Positions 35,801 through 43,976 of a DNA stretch of 52,536 nt are shown here, in pieces. Origin of the DNA: JOPF133 sp052144935 (GTDB lineage Bacteria; Acidobacteriota; Terriglobia; Bryobacterales; Bryobacteraceae); NCBI GenBank assembly GCA_052144935.1, contig JBKQPR010000099.1, positions 1-52,536 of the forward strand. The letters are read 5' to 3'. A program made the position numbers and the translations under genes. The notes under the pieces were generated by a model. The model was given only the letters and a program-made list of their open reading frames with translations, had not been told where the DNA came from and ran no database searches. Every line of letters starts with the position of its first letter. Position 1 is the stretch's first letter.

Positions 35801-36515
35801 CCTGGAAATTGTTGGTCAGAACCGAAACTTCCTCGATGGATTCGGCGCCGGGGGCGACCGTCGTCTTGGCGTCGCTGCCCTGGTCCACAATGCTGCCGCC
35901 ATCCAGGTTCACTTGCGTGTCTCCCACCGGTTTGCCGTTGATGCGGAAATCGGCGTAGCCCGTGGCCGTATACTCGCGCCCGTTAAACGCGATGCTGTTG
36001 TTGGTGGACGCAATCGCATTGGCGCCCGGGACGACCTTCAGCAAGGTCACCCAGTTGCGGCCCTCCAGCGGAATGTCGTTCACCTTCTCGGCCCCAATGG
36101 GAGTCATCAGCGCGGAGGTGTCTTTCACCAGATCCTGATTGGCCTCCACAGTGACGGTTTGCGCGGGCCCCTGACCGACTTCCAGGGTCAATTTCCCGAG
36201 CGAAACCTGCTGATATGCGCTGACATCGATGTTGTCCAGTTGCCTGTCCCGGAACCCCGCGGCAGTTATGGTCAGCCTGTAGTGCCCCACGGCGACCGAA
36301 GGAAACGTGAAGATGCCTTCATCGTTGGCCGACGTGGCGAAGGTGGTTTGCGTGGCTGTTTCCACCAATTTAAGATTGGCGTGAGGAATATTGGCGCCGC
36401 TGGGGTCAACCACCTCTCCGGTAACCGATCCCAGACCGGTCTGTCCCAACAAGGGGAGCGCGGCAAGGAGGAAAATCGTCAGACTGTTGCGAACGTAGCG
36501 AGCAGTGTGAAGCAT
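32859..36515 (-). CDS. TonB-dependent receptor, Oar-like, with carboxypeptidase-regulatory domain
   Basis: 1218 aa from ATG 36515; an upstream in-frame start at 36581 precedes the signal peptide and lies in the divergent promoter. A signal peptide (NSLTIFLLAALPLLG) precedes a CarboxypepD_reg-like Ig domain (residues about 28-110, GSVTGEVVDPSGANIPHANL, FTFPSVAVGHYRLTITAAGF), then a plug domain (ITKSGTNTFHGMGFDNLRNE, YNYVGGNFGGPIKKNKVFFF) and a long beta-barrel ending in LGLRFRF with terminal Phe. These Oar/SusC-like receptors of Acidobacteria import large substrates, mostly oligosaccharides or peptides, across the outer membrane. Substrate unknown. A 3' paralogous fragment lies at 31669-31875. 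Confidence 0.92.
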   Translation of the reverse strand: MLHTARYVRNSLTIFLLAALPLLGQTGLGSVTGEVVDPSGANIPHANLKLVETATQTTFATSANDEGIFTFPSVAVGHYRLTITAAGFRDRQLDNIDVSAYQQVSLGKLTLEVGQGPAQTVTVEANQDLVKDTSALMTPIGAEKVNDIPLEGRNWVTLLKVVPGANAIASTNNSIAFNGREYTATGYADFRINGKPVGDTQVNLDGGSIVDQGSDAKTTVAPGAESIEEVSVLTNNFQAQYGYRGGNVINVITKSGTNTFHGMGFDNLRNEDLNANAWANNCVACGTAIPRPKYRYNYVGGNFGGPIKKNKVFFFYNYENFVQTTPTATTQSRTPTDMERAGDFSQTINPSTGKLQVIYQPGTQLTNGANGIPFPGNVIPPSMINPLGAAVMKLFPEPNLAGSLSVNYNFESQTTMPRWDTEGKADWNMGQSMRLSGRYTEDGGTEAGPNINITSGNLADAIIKRPRPDRAAAGTFTKTFSPTFVMDALVAWSFDRVDWILVNEKALTKAANGLEGLPLAYTPTNDILPAMTFGTYPNFAFPRTPADSYTNEYQFSTNFNWSKGTHIIKFGLLHIRNYKNEDDSSGPGAGNDKGTFDFSPNANSPFDTGYGPSNLLLGSLNSFTQTQFIAHKDAEYTDTDFYIQDTWKVKHNLTFDYGLRLYHMPSQHEIDPARTNDATFVPSLWSASQAVRLYQLDPASPTQVIDPAHPNSPLPASLTNILKYTIVPGSGNPRDGVAPFGTNGIGNNGIINPRVILAAPRGGFAWSPGTSEKTVIRGGFGWGYNRPNIAQALNNFENGNAQQTDIVLTSLATLSAPSNVSPIGILSLGATDTANPKVPTIYDYSVSVQRLLKGQMMLNVAYVGNQQRHQPIQFNLNAVPLGYAYLPQFIDPSNPGSNLAGTISASNPGPPLPGSNAADPSIMRPYPGYNSLTMNENSGNAHYNSMQVGLVKRFSHGLSFESSYTLAKTAGNLENQGEFTENWQKYTGYILANERKSVFNASYAYEIPKLSQALHFKNGFGRRVLDDWRFAGAFTAFSGAPYSPSFSIQQANSTTSVNLGNIFLGTGDLTPRLQVTGSPNSVSGPLTFNAAGLGLPALGSDGTGPRNFLNGLGSFTNDMSLIKTIRVKERYGFELRVNAFNPFNQVRRLSTNSSIQYKALGPTYASGFTIINTGAQLAANQLAAGKPAFQGYINGEGLANLTTTQPMRVIELGLRFRF

Positions 36516-36591
36516 AGTTAGATCAATCTGTACCACGAAAAGGCTATTTTTGCACCCAAAAACTTTAGCGTTATATACCAAATTTACGAAA
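36516..36591. promoter_or_regulatory. Divergent promoter region
   Basis: The 76-bp AT-rich gap between the divergent TonB receptor and TMTC-like genes. It contains TTATATACC (about 36571-36579), which can provide a -10 on either strand. Boxes cannot be fixed with confidence, but both promoters must fit here, so the two genes are probably co-regulated. Confidence 0.45.
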
Positions 36592-38424
36592 ATGTTGTCT
36601 CACTATGTGAAATCGGGGCCGCGCTTGCCGGCGCTTTCAGTCCGCCGCATCACCATCTGCCTGCTGCTGGCCGCAGCCGTCTTTCTCGCCTTCTCGCCCG
36701 TTTTGCGCAACCAGTTCACCGGTTATGACGACCCCGACTACGTTACCAACAACCCGCACGTGGTCAGCGGTTTGAGCGCGGCCAATATCGCCTGGGCATT
36801 CGCCAACTCCTACGCCAGCAACTGGCACCCGCTTACCTGGATTTCCCATTCGCTCGATTGCGCGCTCTACGGACTCAACCCCACGGGGCACCATCTCACC
36901 AGCCTGCTGTTGCATATCGCCAACACGATCCTGCTGTTCCTCTGGCTGAGTGGATTGACCGGCGCGACCGGCCGCAGCGCCTTCGTGGCGCTGGCTTTCG
37001 GGCTTCACCCCGTACACGTGGAGCCGGTCGCATGGGTGGCCGAACGGAAAGATGTCCTCAGCACCTTATTCTGGATGCTGACCCTGTTGGCATACACGGC
37101 TTATGTCCGCCGGCACGGCACGGGACGGTATCTCACGGTCGCGGCGCTGTTCACCGCCGGCCTGCTGGCGAAGCCCATGCTGGTCACTGTGCCCCTCTTG
37201 CTGTTGTTGCTCGACTGGTGGCCCCTGGCCCGGAAGGAGAATGCGTCGCGCCTGGTCCTGGAGAAGTTGCCTTTGGTGGCGCTGGCGGCGCTCTCCTCCG
37301 CGGCCACCATTTGGGCGCAGGGCCGGGGCGGATCCCTGGTCGCGCTCGACCGCCTGCCGCTGGAACTCCGGCTGGCCAATGCCGCGCTCTCTTACACCCG
37401 GTACCTCGGAAAGACCTTCTGGCCGGTGGATCTGGCGGCTTTCTACCCCTTTCCCGTCCGCGGGATCCCGGCGTGGGAAGTTGCCGGCAGCGTCGCGGCC
37501 CTGGCCCTCGCCACGTGGCTGGCGTATCGCGCGCGCCACCGGAGGCCCTGGCTGGCGGCCGGATGGTGCTGGTATGTTCTGACCCTGCTGCCCGTAATCG
37601 GTATCGTCCAGGTAGGCATGCAATCGATCGCCGACCGCTACTTGTACGTCCCCATGATCGGACTGCTGATCGCGGTCGCGTGGCAGGTGGGCGAGGTCTG
37701 CCAAGGTTCCCAGCGGCGGACCCGAATCGCCACCGCGGCCGGCGGGTTCGTCCTGGGTATCTGCGCCGTGCTGTCCTGGCGCCAGGCGCACGTGTGGCGG
37801 GACGGAGTGACGCTCTTCACGCACGCCATCCAGGTGACCGAAGACAACTTCGTGGCGCACGATAATCTGGGCGTGGAACTGGATCGACTGGGCCGGTCCG
37901 AGGAAGCGCTGGCGGAGTATCGCGAAACGCTGCGGATCCGGCCCGGGGACCGCCACGGCGAGGAGAACTTCGCCCAAGCCAGCTTCGCAAAAGGGGAACG
38001 GCTCCTCGGGCAGGGGGACGTGCAGGGCGCACTGGCGGCCTTTCGCGATGGCCTTCGATACCGGCCGCGCAATGCCGTGGCGCTCCTGTCGCTGGGAGTG
38101 GCGCTGGCACGCTCGGGCCAACCGGTGGAGGCACGGAAAGCGTTCGAGGACAGTGTGCGATCCGATCCTTCGAGCGTCGAGGCGCACTACGATCTGGGGC
38201 TGGTCCGGGAGGCTCTCGGCGCCTGGCCGGAGGCGCTGGAATCGTACAATGCCGCGCTCCGTTTGAAGCCCGAATTCGGTGCGGCGCAGGCCGCGCGGGC
38301 GGAAGTATTGTACGCGCTGGGCCGGTATCGGGAAGCCTGGGACGCGCTGTTGGCGGCTCGTGCAGCGCATGCCGACGTCGATCCAGGCCTGGCGGCTCGA
38401 ATACGAATGCGATCCGGTAAGTAG
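36592..38424 (+). CDS. TMTC/GT-C-like membrane protein with C-terminal TPRs
   Basis: About 610 aa from ATG 36592 (TTG 36550 upstream is less likely). Around ten membrane helices follow the cytoplasmic start. The first periplasmic loop carries YDDPDYVTNNPHV with the paired acidic residues of GT-C glycosyltransferases, and NWHPLTWISHSLDCALYGL with HPVHVEPVAWVAERKDVLS match the conserved blocks of TMTC-type O-mannosyltransferases. The C-terminal 200 residues are TPRs (HDNLGVELDRLGRSEEALAE, HYDLGLVREALGAWPEALES). I infer a protein glycosyltransferase using a polyprenyl-phosphate sugar donor, with TPRs binding the acceptor. It is divergent from the TonB receptor. Donor and acceptor are not known. 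Confidence 0.75.
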   Translation: MLSHYVKSGPRLPALSVRRITICLLLAAAVFLAFSPVLRNQFTGYDDPDYVTNNPHVVSGLSAANIAWAFANSYASNWHPLTWISHSLDCALYGLNPTGHHLTSLLLHIANTILLFLWLSGLTGATGRSAFVALAFGLHPVHVEPVAWVAERKDVLSTLFWMLTLLAYTAYVRRHGTGRYLTVAALFTAGLLAKPMLVTVPLLLLLLDWWPLARKENASRLVLEKLPLVALAALSSAATIWAQGRGGSLVALDRLPLELRLANAALSYTRYLGKTFWPVDLAAFYPFPVRGIPAWEVAGSVAALALATWLAYRARHRRPWLAAGWCWYVLTLLPVIGIVQVGMQSIADRYLYVPMIGLLIAVAWQVGEVCQGSQRRTRIATAAGGFVLGICAVLSWRQAHVWRDGVTLFTHAIQVTEDNFVAHDNLGVELDRLGRSEEALAEYRETLRIRPGDRHGEENFAQASFAKGERLLGQGDVQGALAAFRDGLRYRPRNAVALLSLGVALARSGQPVEARKAFEDSVRSDPSSVEAHYDLGLVREALGAWPEALESYNAALRLKPEFGAAQAARAEVLYALGRYREAWDALLAARAAHADVDPGLAARIRMRSGK

Positions 38425-38539
38425 CGTCTTTGGACAGCGCCGCGCGAAGCGCGCAAGGGCGACGGATATTGCCTCGACCTTTCTCCCAAGACTTATAAGC
38501 CTTGGGCTGAGCCGGCTGGAGCGTGCACGTCTGGGCCCC

Positions 38540-38935
38540 GACAACTGTTTCATCTGGGTGAAGGATTTCGCTGGAGCACAGGCGCTGACGGACCAGCAGC
38601 GGAAGGTGCATGGGGCGGAGCACTTCGACGGGATCGCGCGGCAGGTGCATCCGCTGTCTCCGAGATCGGGGAGAAAACACCCGCTGACCTATCGCTGGAC
38701 GTGCTCCGATAGCGAGTGGGCCACGGACTTGGTCTTTCGCGACGCCGCGCAGCTCCGTAGGCTCTATCCCCAGTGGGTGCATCTGAGAATGGTCAGTTTC
38801 TCCGGCCCGGATGTGTTGCGCTGCATGGGCAAGAAGGTCGGCCGCCAGGGCGCCGCGATGGGCGGCTTCGAACTCCCCATCACCACCGATCTGAAGGTCC
38901 GCACCCAGGGAGTGCGCATCAAAGCACCGGTATGA
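38540..38935 (+). pseudogene. Remnant of a widespread uncharacterised family
   Basis: In frame to TGA 38933, the translation DNCFIWVKDFAGAQALTDQQ...YRWTCSDSEWATDLVFRDAA...SGPDVLRCMGKKV ends abruptly at TDLKVRTQGVRIKAPV. I recall similar blocks (SEWATDxxFRD, RLYPxxVxH, DVxRxxGKR, TDLKxRxxGVRIKHRV) in long hypothetical proteins found in many copies in soil genomes; this copy would lack both the N-terminal part and the C-terminal region that normally follows. It has no clear start. The family comparison is from memory and needs a database search. Confidence 0.5.
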
Positions 38936-39142
38936 GCGGATGAGTGCAGGGTGGCACTGCTGAGCGGCCATCAGCCGAAAGCTCGGGCTCCTGCGTGCGC
39001 ACGGCCTCATTCATAAATGGCCGTCTGATTCTCAACGCCATCCTCTCTGGCCATCGCGCCACCATCCGCCAGTTCATGGCCCCCGCCGCTTGAACCGAAA
39101 TCTTCTCAGGCGGAAAAGAAATGGAGGTACTGTAATACTTCC

Positions 39143-39160
39143 CCAGCACAGCAGTGCTGG
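39143..39160. other. Short perfect hairpin before the flavoprotein gene
   Basis: CCAGCAC-AGCA-GTGCTGG forms a 7-bp stem 25 bp upstream of the flavoprotein ATG. It may act in the leader as an operator or mRNA structure; no T-run follows. Confidence 0.35.
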
Positions 39161-39184
39161 TCTGTTTAGCAGGCAGGTGCCCCT

Positions 39185-40447
39185 ATGTCCGACTCCGTCT
39201 TCGACGTCCTGGTGGTCGGCGCCGGACCCGCCGGTCTGGCGGCCGCCCGCCGCGCCGCCGAATCGGGCGCCCAGGTCGCCGTGCTGGATGATAACCCCGC
39301 GCCTGGCGGACAGATCTGGCGGGCCTCTCAGGATCCCGCACCGTGGCTCACAGGCTACAAAGCGATCTGCGGCGCGCGCGTGATTGCCGCTCCCTCTGCC
39401 GGGCGGCTGTCCATCGAGACCCTGCAGTCCGATTTCGAAATCGGCTACCGCGCGCTGGTCCTGGCCACCGGGGCGCGCGAGCGCTTTCTGCCCTTTCCCG
39501 GATGGACGCTGCCCAACGTGATGGGCGCGGGCGGGCTGCAGGCGCTGGCCAAATCGGGCATGCCCATCGCCGGCCGGCGCATCGTGGTGGCGGGCAGCGG
39601 ACCGCTGCTGCTCGCGGTGGCCCAATATCTGCGCGGGCACGGCGCGCGCGTGGCGCTGGTCGCCGAACAGGCCGGGCAGGCGGCTCTCCTGCGATTCGGC
39701 GCTTCGCTCGCGGCGCATCCCGCCAAGCTGATCCAGGCGGTCGAACTGCGCGCCAAGCTGCTGGGCGTCCCGTATCTCACTTCCTGCTGGCCGGTTTCCG
39801 CGCAAGGGGCCGGGCGCCTCGAATCCGTAACCCTGCGCCGCGGCGCCAAAACCTGGACCGTGCCGTGCGATTACCTGGCCTGCGGCTTCGGCCTGATCCC
39901 CGCGACCGAGCTGGCCGAGATGCTGGGCTGCCGCATGGGCGCCTCCGGCGTGGCGGTGGACGACAACCAGCAGACCTCCGAGCCCGCGGTATTCTGCGCT
40001 GGCGAAGCCACCGGGATTGGCGGCTTGGACCTGGCGCTGGTGGAGGGCGAAATCGCGGGTTACGCCGCGGCCGGACTGCGCCGGCAAGCCTCCGCGCGCT
40101 TCGCTGCCCGCCAGCGGCACCGCCGTTTCGCCACCGCCCTGGAGCGCGCCTTCGCGCTGCGCGACGAGCTGCGCGAGTTACCCGCCGCCGAAACCTTGGT
40201 GTGCCGATGCGAAGATGTCAGCTACGCGCGCATCCGCGCCTGCTCGGGATGGCGTGAAGCCAAGCTGCACACGCGCTGCGGCATGGGCCCCTGCCAGGGC
40301 CGCGTGTGTGGCGGCGCGGTCGAGTTTCTGCTGGGCTGGCGATCCGAATCCGTGCGCCCGCCGCTCTTTCCGGCGCGGATCGAGAGCCTGGCGAAGTCCG
40401 GGGGAGTCACGGGTCCCGGCCAAAATCAGTGGAATATACTCAGGTGA
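39185..40447 (+). CDS. FAD-dependent oxidoreductase, HcnB / D-hydroxyproline dehydrogenase alpha-like
   Basis: A 420-aa pyridine-nucleotide-disulfide-type flavoprotein. The first Rossmann fold binds FAD (VVGAGPAGLAAARRAAESGA, residues 10-29), and a second GxGxxx fold is IVVAGSGPLLLAVAQYL. The C-terminus holds a BFD-like [2Fe-2S] site: C340-R-C342, C365 and C370 (CRCEDV, RCGMGPCQGRVCG). This layout is that of HcnB (HCN synthase) and of the alpha subunit of D-hydroxyproline or octopine dehydrogenases. The usual partners, a small 2Fe-2S HcnA-like subunit and an FAD HcnC-like subunit, are not adjacent, so it is an orphan here or works with distant partners. ATG 39185; no strong Shine-Dalgarno. 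Confidence 0.78.
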   Translation: MSDSVFDVLVVGAGPAGLAAARRAAESGAQVAVLDDNPAPGGQIWRASQDPAPWLTGYKAICGARVIAAPSAGRLSIETLQSDFEIGYRALVLATGARERFLPFPGWTLPNVMGAGGLQALAKSGMPIAGRRIVVAGSGPLLLAVAQYLRGHGARVALVAEQAGQAALLRFGASLAAHPAKLIQAVELRAKLLGVPYLTSCWPVSAQGAGRLESVTLRRGAKTWTVPCDYLACGFGLIPATELAEMLGCRMGASGVAVDDNQQTSEPAVFCAGEATGIGGLDLALVEGEIAGYAAAGLRRQASARFAARQRHRRFATALERAFALRDELRELPAAETLVCRCEDVSYARIRACSGWREAKLHTRCGMGPCQGRVCGGAVEFLLGWRSESVRPPLFPARIESLAKSGGVTGPGQNQWNILR

Positions 40448-40484
40448 GATGGACACAGCAACTCCGCCGGCAGCGCCGATGCGA

Positions 40485-40545
40485 TTCTGATCGAGTTACA
40501 TTCTGATCGAGTTACATTGACAACGCAGAATGGATGTGATAGACG
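40485..40545 (+). promoter_or_regulatory. Tandem repeat plus -35 box upstream of epimerase cassette
   Basis: A 16-bp direct repeat TTCTGATCGAGTTACA (40485-40500 and 40501-40516) abuts a perfect TTGACA at 40517-40522. With 17-bp spacing the -10 would be the poor TAGACG at 40540. The tandem repeat could be a paired activator site. About 140 bp separate it from the epimerase start. Confidence 0.35.
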
Positions 40546-40682
40546 AACCTTAGCTTGTCATTGGAACCGAACAATCCGGCGCGGTTCGAACGGAGTCCAA
40601 ACGAACGGCCAGTTCGGCCAGCCGCCCGAAACCCCAGGCCGGGGCAAGTCTCTCTGCGGTTCCGATTCTGAGGGAGTCTACG

Positions 40683-41717
40683 ATGCCGATCGACAGAAGG
40701 ACCTTCCTGGCTGGCGCCGGATTTGCGGTGGCACAGACCTCCGCTTCGGCCGAGCGCCCGCAGGTGGAACTGGGGGCCATCTCGGGCAGCGTCAGCCAAA
40801 TGAAATGGACGCCGGCGGAGTTCCTGGATTACCTGTCCAAAATCGACCTCCGTTACGCCATGATCTCCCTGCCGCGCAACGTGCTGCTCGACGAATCCGC
40901 CGTGAAAGAGGTCCGCGCGCATGCCGATAAACTGGGCATCTCGCTGATCCTTGCGCATGGATCGGTCTGTCCCAGTTCGAAGTCGTTCGATGCCAATCTG
41001 GGCACGGTCGAAGAGCAGGTGGCCCCGGCTTTGAGAGCCTCGCAAATCTTCGGCGCCCGCTCGATGCGGGTCGTGCTGGGGAGCGCCACCGAGCGCCCCG
41101 AGATCGACATGCATATCGAGAACATGCTGCGCGCCGTGCGCGGCATGCGTTCCCGGATCCTGGACTCGGGTATCAAACTGGCTGTGGAGAACCACGGCGG
41201 GGACCTTCAGGCTCGCGAGCTCAAGGCGCTGGTGGAGGCGGCTGGCAGAGATATCCTCGGCGTTTGCCTGGATTCAGCCAACCCTGTGTGGATGCTGGAA
41301 GATCCGCACATGACGCTGGAAATGCTGGGGCCTTATGCCGAAACCTCGCATCTCCGGGACAGCGCCGTGTGGCGCGTGCCGGAGGGTATCGCGGTACGAT
41401 GGGTGAACATGGGCGACGGCAATGTGGACATCGACGGGTGGGTCAAGAAGTTCATTGCGATGCGACCGGGCGTGCCGCTCATTTTTGAAAACCTGGTTTC
41501 GAGGCAGCCCCGCGTATTCGGCGTCTTCGACCCCAGGTTCTGGGACAGTTACCGCAAAATGCCGGCCTGGGAGTTCAGCCGCTTTGTCGCGCTGGCGGAG
41601 CGAGGGAAGCCGACTCCGGCGATTCCGGTGCCGCCGGGAAAAGACCCAGGCCGGCAGCAATGTGAAGACCTGGAAGTGTGCGTGCGGCATACCCGGGAGC
41701 TGCTGCGGACCATTTGA
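40683..41717 (+). CDS. Tat-exported sugar phosphate isomerase/epimerase-like TIM barrel (cassette A)
   Basis: 344 aa with a twin-arginine signal (IDRRTFLAGAGFAVA). The rest is an AP-endonuclease-2-type TIM barrel (xylose-isomerase-like). VENHGGD (Glu metal ligand), CLDSANP and TSHLRDSAVWRVPEG (His ligand) form the metal site expected in this family. It is paralogous along its length to the gene at 44464-45507. In exported form, an epimerase or isomerase acting on free or linked sugars in the periplasm is inferred. Strong Shine-Dalgarno GAGGGAG. It is first in an operon with a Gfo/Idh/MocA gene 14 bp downstream and a HEAT protein. Confidence 0.8.
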   Translation: MPIDRRTFLAGAGFAVAQTSASAERPQVELGAISGSVSQMKWTPAEFLDYLSKIDLRYAMISLPRNVLLDESAVKEVRAHADKLGISLILAHGSVCPSSKSFDANLGTVEEQVAPALRASQIFGARSMRVVLGSATERPEIDMHIENMLRAVRGMRSRILDSGIKLAVENHGGDLQARELKALVEAAGRDILGVCLDSANPVWMLEDPHMTLEMLGPYAETSHLRDSAVWRVPEGIAVRWVNMGDGNVDIDGWVKKFIAMRPGVPLIFENLVSRQPRVFGVFDPRFWDSYRKMPAWEFSRFVALAERGKPTPAIPVPPGKDPGRQQCEDLEVCVRHTRELLRTI

Positions 41718-41731
41718 GAAAGGAATCATCC

Positions 41732-43069
41732 ATGAGGCGAAGAGATCTTCTGAAGTCTTCCGCTGCGGCCGGCGGAGCATTTCTGTTCGACATCGTGCCG
41801 CGGCGGGTGCTGGGTCAGGGGCAACCGGCTCCCAGCGACACGCTGCGGCTGGGCCATATCGGAATCGGCGGGCGCGGGCGGACGCACCTGCGGCCCGAGG
41901 CGGATCTCGGCAAGGCGCTTCCACCCACGCCCGGGCAAGGCGGCGACGGCAAGGGGGTGCGAAGCCCGGCGGTCTCCGTGGCGCTGTGTGACGTGGACGC
42001 GAAACACCTGGATGACGCGGCCACCCGCGTCGGGGGCAGGCCCAAGACCTATCGGGACTTCCGGCGGCTCCTCGAAGACAACGACGTGGATGCGGTCTAT
42101 ATCGCCACGCCCGACCACTGGCACGCCCTGATGACCATCATGGCCTGCCAGGCCGGCAAAGACGTCTACTGCGAGAAGCCCGCCTGCAACACGATCGAGG
42201 AGGGCCGGGCCATGGTCACGGCGGCGGACCGCTATGGGAGCGTGGTGCAGATCGGTTCGCAAGGCCGCTCGCAAGTGGCCGCGTGGCTGGCGGCCAATTA
42301 CATTCATGCCGGCCAGCTCGGCGCCGTACGGAAAGTGACCTGCTGGCACTACGCCAGTCCGGACGGCGACTGGACCCCGGACAGCGATCCGCCGCCCGAG
42401 ATCGACTACGACCTGTGGGTGGGACCCGCACGCTGGCTGCCCTACAATTCGAAGCATACCCACGGCTCCTTCCGCTGGCTGATCGACTTCGGAGGAGGCC
42501 AGATCCGCGATCGCGGCGCGCACATCATGAGCATCGCGAGCTGGATCATGGGCGCCGACAATACCGGGCCCGTGAGCATCGACGCCAAGGGCGAGCCGCC
42601 GCGCGACGGCATGTACGATTCGGCGGTCACCATGGAGGTGACTTACGAGTTCAAGAACCCGGACTGGACGCTGGTGTGGGCCCAGCCGGGCACGCCTTCC
42701 AGCGAAATCCAGGCGCGCTACGGAGCCGTGTACTGGGGCGACCAGGGGAGACTCACGGTCACCTACGGCGACGGCGCCAACACCGCGACCGACCCGAAGG
42801 TGAAAGAGTTCTCTTCGCAATGCGACTGCGGCAAGGTGCCTCGCAGCCCCGGACACAACGAGAACTTCGAGCGGTGCGTGCGCACGCGCGAGAAGCCCAT
42901 CATGGCCATGGAGGCGGGGCACCGCGTGGCCTCCCTGTGCATCCTGGGCAACGTGGGGTTCCAGTTGCAGCGCAAGCTGGAGTGGGATCCGGTGAACGAG
43001 CGGTTCATCAACGACGACGAAGCCAACCGGCTGTTGAGCCGCCCGGGCCGCGGCCCGTGGCACCTGTAA
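41732..43069 (+). CDS. Tat-exported Gfo/Idh/MocA oxidoreductase (cassette A)
   Basis: 445 aa from ATG 41732 (AAAGGA upstream). A twin-arginine signal (RRRDLLKSSAAAGG) precedes an NAD(P)-binding Rossmann fold (IGIGGRGRTH), the ATPDHWHALM segment and the EKP active-site motif in VYCEKPAC. The C-terminal dimerisation sheet includes HGSFRWLIDFGGGQIRDRGA. It ends DDEANRLLSRPGRGPWHL, a tail shared with the paralogue at 45504-46847. The family oxidises or interconverts sugars and polyols with bound NAD(P); export through Tat with bound cofactor is typical of Acidobacteria and Planctomycetes. Substrate unknown. Confidence 0.85.
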   Translation: MRRRDLLKSSAAAGGAFLFDIVPRRVLGQGQPAPSDTLRLGHIGIGGRGRTHLRPEADLGKALPPTPGQGGDGKGVRSPAVSVALCDVDAKHLDDAATRVGGRPKTYRDFRRLLEDNDVDAVYIATPDHWHALMTIMACQAGKDVYCEKPACNTIEEGRAMVTAADRYGSVVQIGSQGRSQVAAWLAANYIHAGQLGAVRKVTCWHYASPDGDWTPDSDPPPEIDYDLWVGPARWLPYNSKHTHGSFRWLIDFGGGQIRDRGAHIMSIASWIMGADNTGPVSIDAKGEPPRDGMYDSAVTMEVTYEFKNPDWTLVWAQPGTPSSEIQARYGAVYWGDQGRLTVTYGDGANTATDPKVKEFSSQCDCGKVPRSPGHNENFERCVRTREKPIMAMEAGHRVASLCILGNVGFQLQRKLEWDPVNERFINDDEANRLLSRPGRGPWHL

Positions 43070-43079
43070 GGAGGCGATT

Positions 43080-43976
43080 ATGGCGGACGATCAAAAGTTC
43101 CTGGCCGATATTCAAAGCGACAGTGCCGATACACGCTTCGCCGCGTGGCGGCGGGCCGGCGAAGCGTCTCCGGCCGTCATCCCGCAACTCGGCAGGCTGG
43201 CCGCCAACCAGGCGGGCGTGGGAAAGGCGGCGAGGGAAGCCCTGACCACTCTGGTGCACTCGGTGGGCAAAGCGCCGGCTTCGGCCAACCGGGCCGGCGT
43301 GGTGCAGGGCCTGGTCGAAATCAGCGGTCCGGCCTACGCGCTACCGGTGCGGGTGCATGCGTTGCGGCTCCTTTCCAACGTCGCGAATGAGGACTCGGTG
43401 CCGGCCATCGCGAAATGGATCGGCGGCGCGGAGCTGCGCGAAGAGGTGGTGTACTGCTTGGAGCGCATCCCCGGTGAGGCGTCCAACAAAGCGCTGATGG
43501 CGGCTTACAGAGATGCGCCGGACGATTTCAAGCCGCGCATCCTGGCGGCACTAGGGCACCGCCGCGCGCAGAGCGCCGTGAGCCTGTGTCTGGAGGCCAT
43601 GCGGTCGCCCAACAAGGATATTGCCGTGATGGGCGTGAGAGCCTTCGGGCGAATCGGCAAGAAGCCCGCCACGGCGCCGCGTTATCCGGACATGACGGCG
43701 CTCTCCGGCACGCAGGTCACCGACGTAATCGATGGCATGCTGCGTTATGCGGATGCCCAGGTCAACGAAGGGAACATGGCTGAGGCGATGGCGGTTTACA
43801 AAAGCGCGCTCGAACGGCCGCAGGAGCACTGGCAGTGCGCCGCAGTGATCGGCCTTGCCAGGATCGGGTCGGCGGACGCCGCGGTGGCGATTCTTCCCAA
43901 GTTGAAGAGCGACAACCGCAAGGTGCGGATCACGGCCGAGAACGCCTGGAAGTCGATGGCCGGGACCAAGGCGTAA
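43080..43976 (+). CDS. HEAT-repeat protein (cassette A)
   Basis: 298 aa with about six HEAT-like alpha-helical repeats over the whole length (for example VRVHALRLLSNVANEDSVPA, DIAVMGVRAFGRIGKK, QCAAVIGLARIGSADAAV, KVRITAENAWKSM). It has no signal peptide, in contrast to its two Tat-exported neighbours, so it is predicted cytoplasmic. A strong AAGGAGG Shine-Dalgarno, 10 bp after the oxidoreductase stop, makes it the third gene of the cassette. It may chaperone cofactor insertion before export or have an unrelated binding role; no motif decides. The convergent cassette B lacks a counterpart. Confidence 0.72.
   Translation: MADDQKFLADIQSDSADTRFAAWRRAGEASPAVIPQLGRLAANQAGVGKAAREALTTLVHSVGKAPASANRAGVVQGLVEISGPAYALPVRVHALRLLSNVANEDSVPAIAKWIGGAELREEVVYCLERIPGEASNKALMAAYRDAPDDFKPRILAALGHRRAQSAVSLCLEAMRSPNKDIAVMGVRAFGRIGKKPATAPRYPDMTALSGTQVTDVIDGMLRYADAQVNEGNMAEAMAVYKSALERPQEHWQCAAVIGLARIGSADAAVAILPKLKSDNRKVRITAENAWKSMAGTKA

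Noticed and set aside
41726..43063. Long minus-strand open frame opposite the cassette A oxidoreductase
   Set aside because: Antisense to a well-conserved Gfo/Idh/MocA gene; no start signal or family resemblance.
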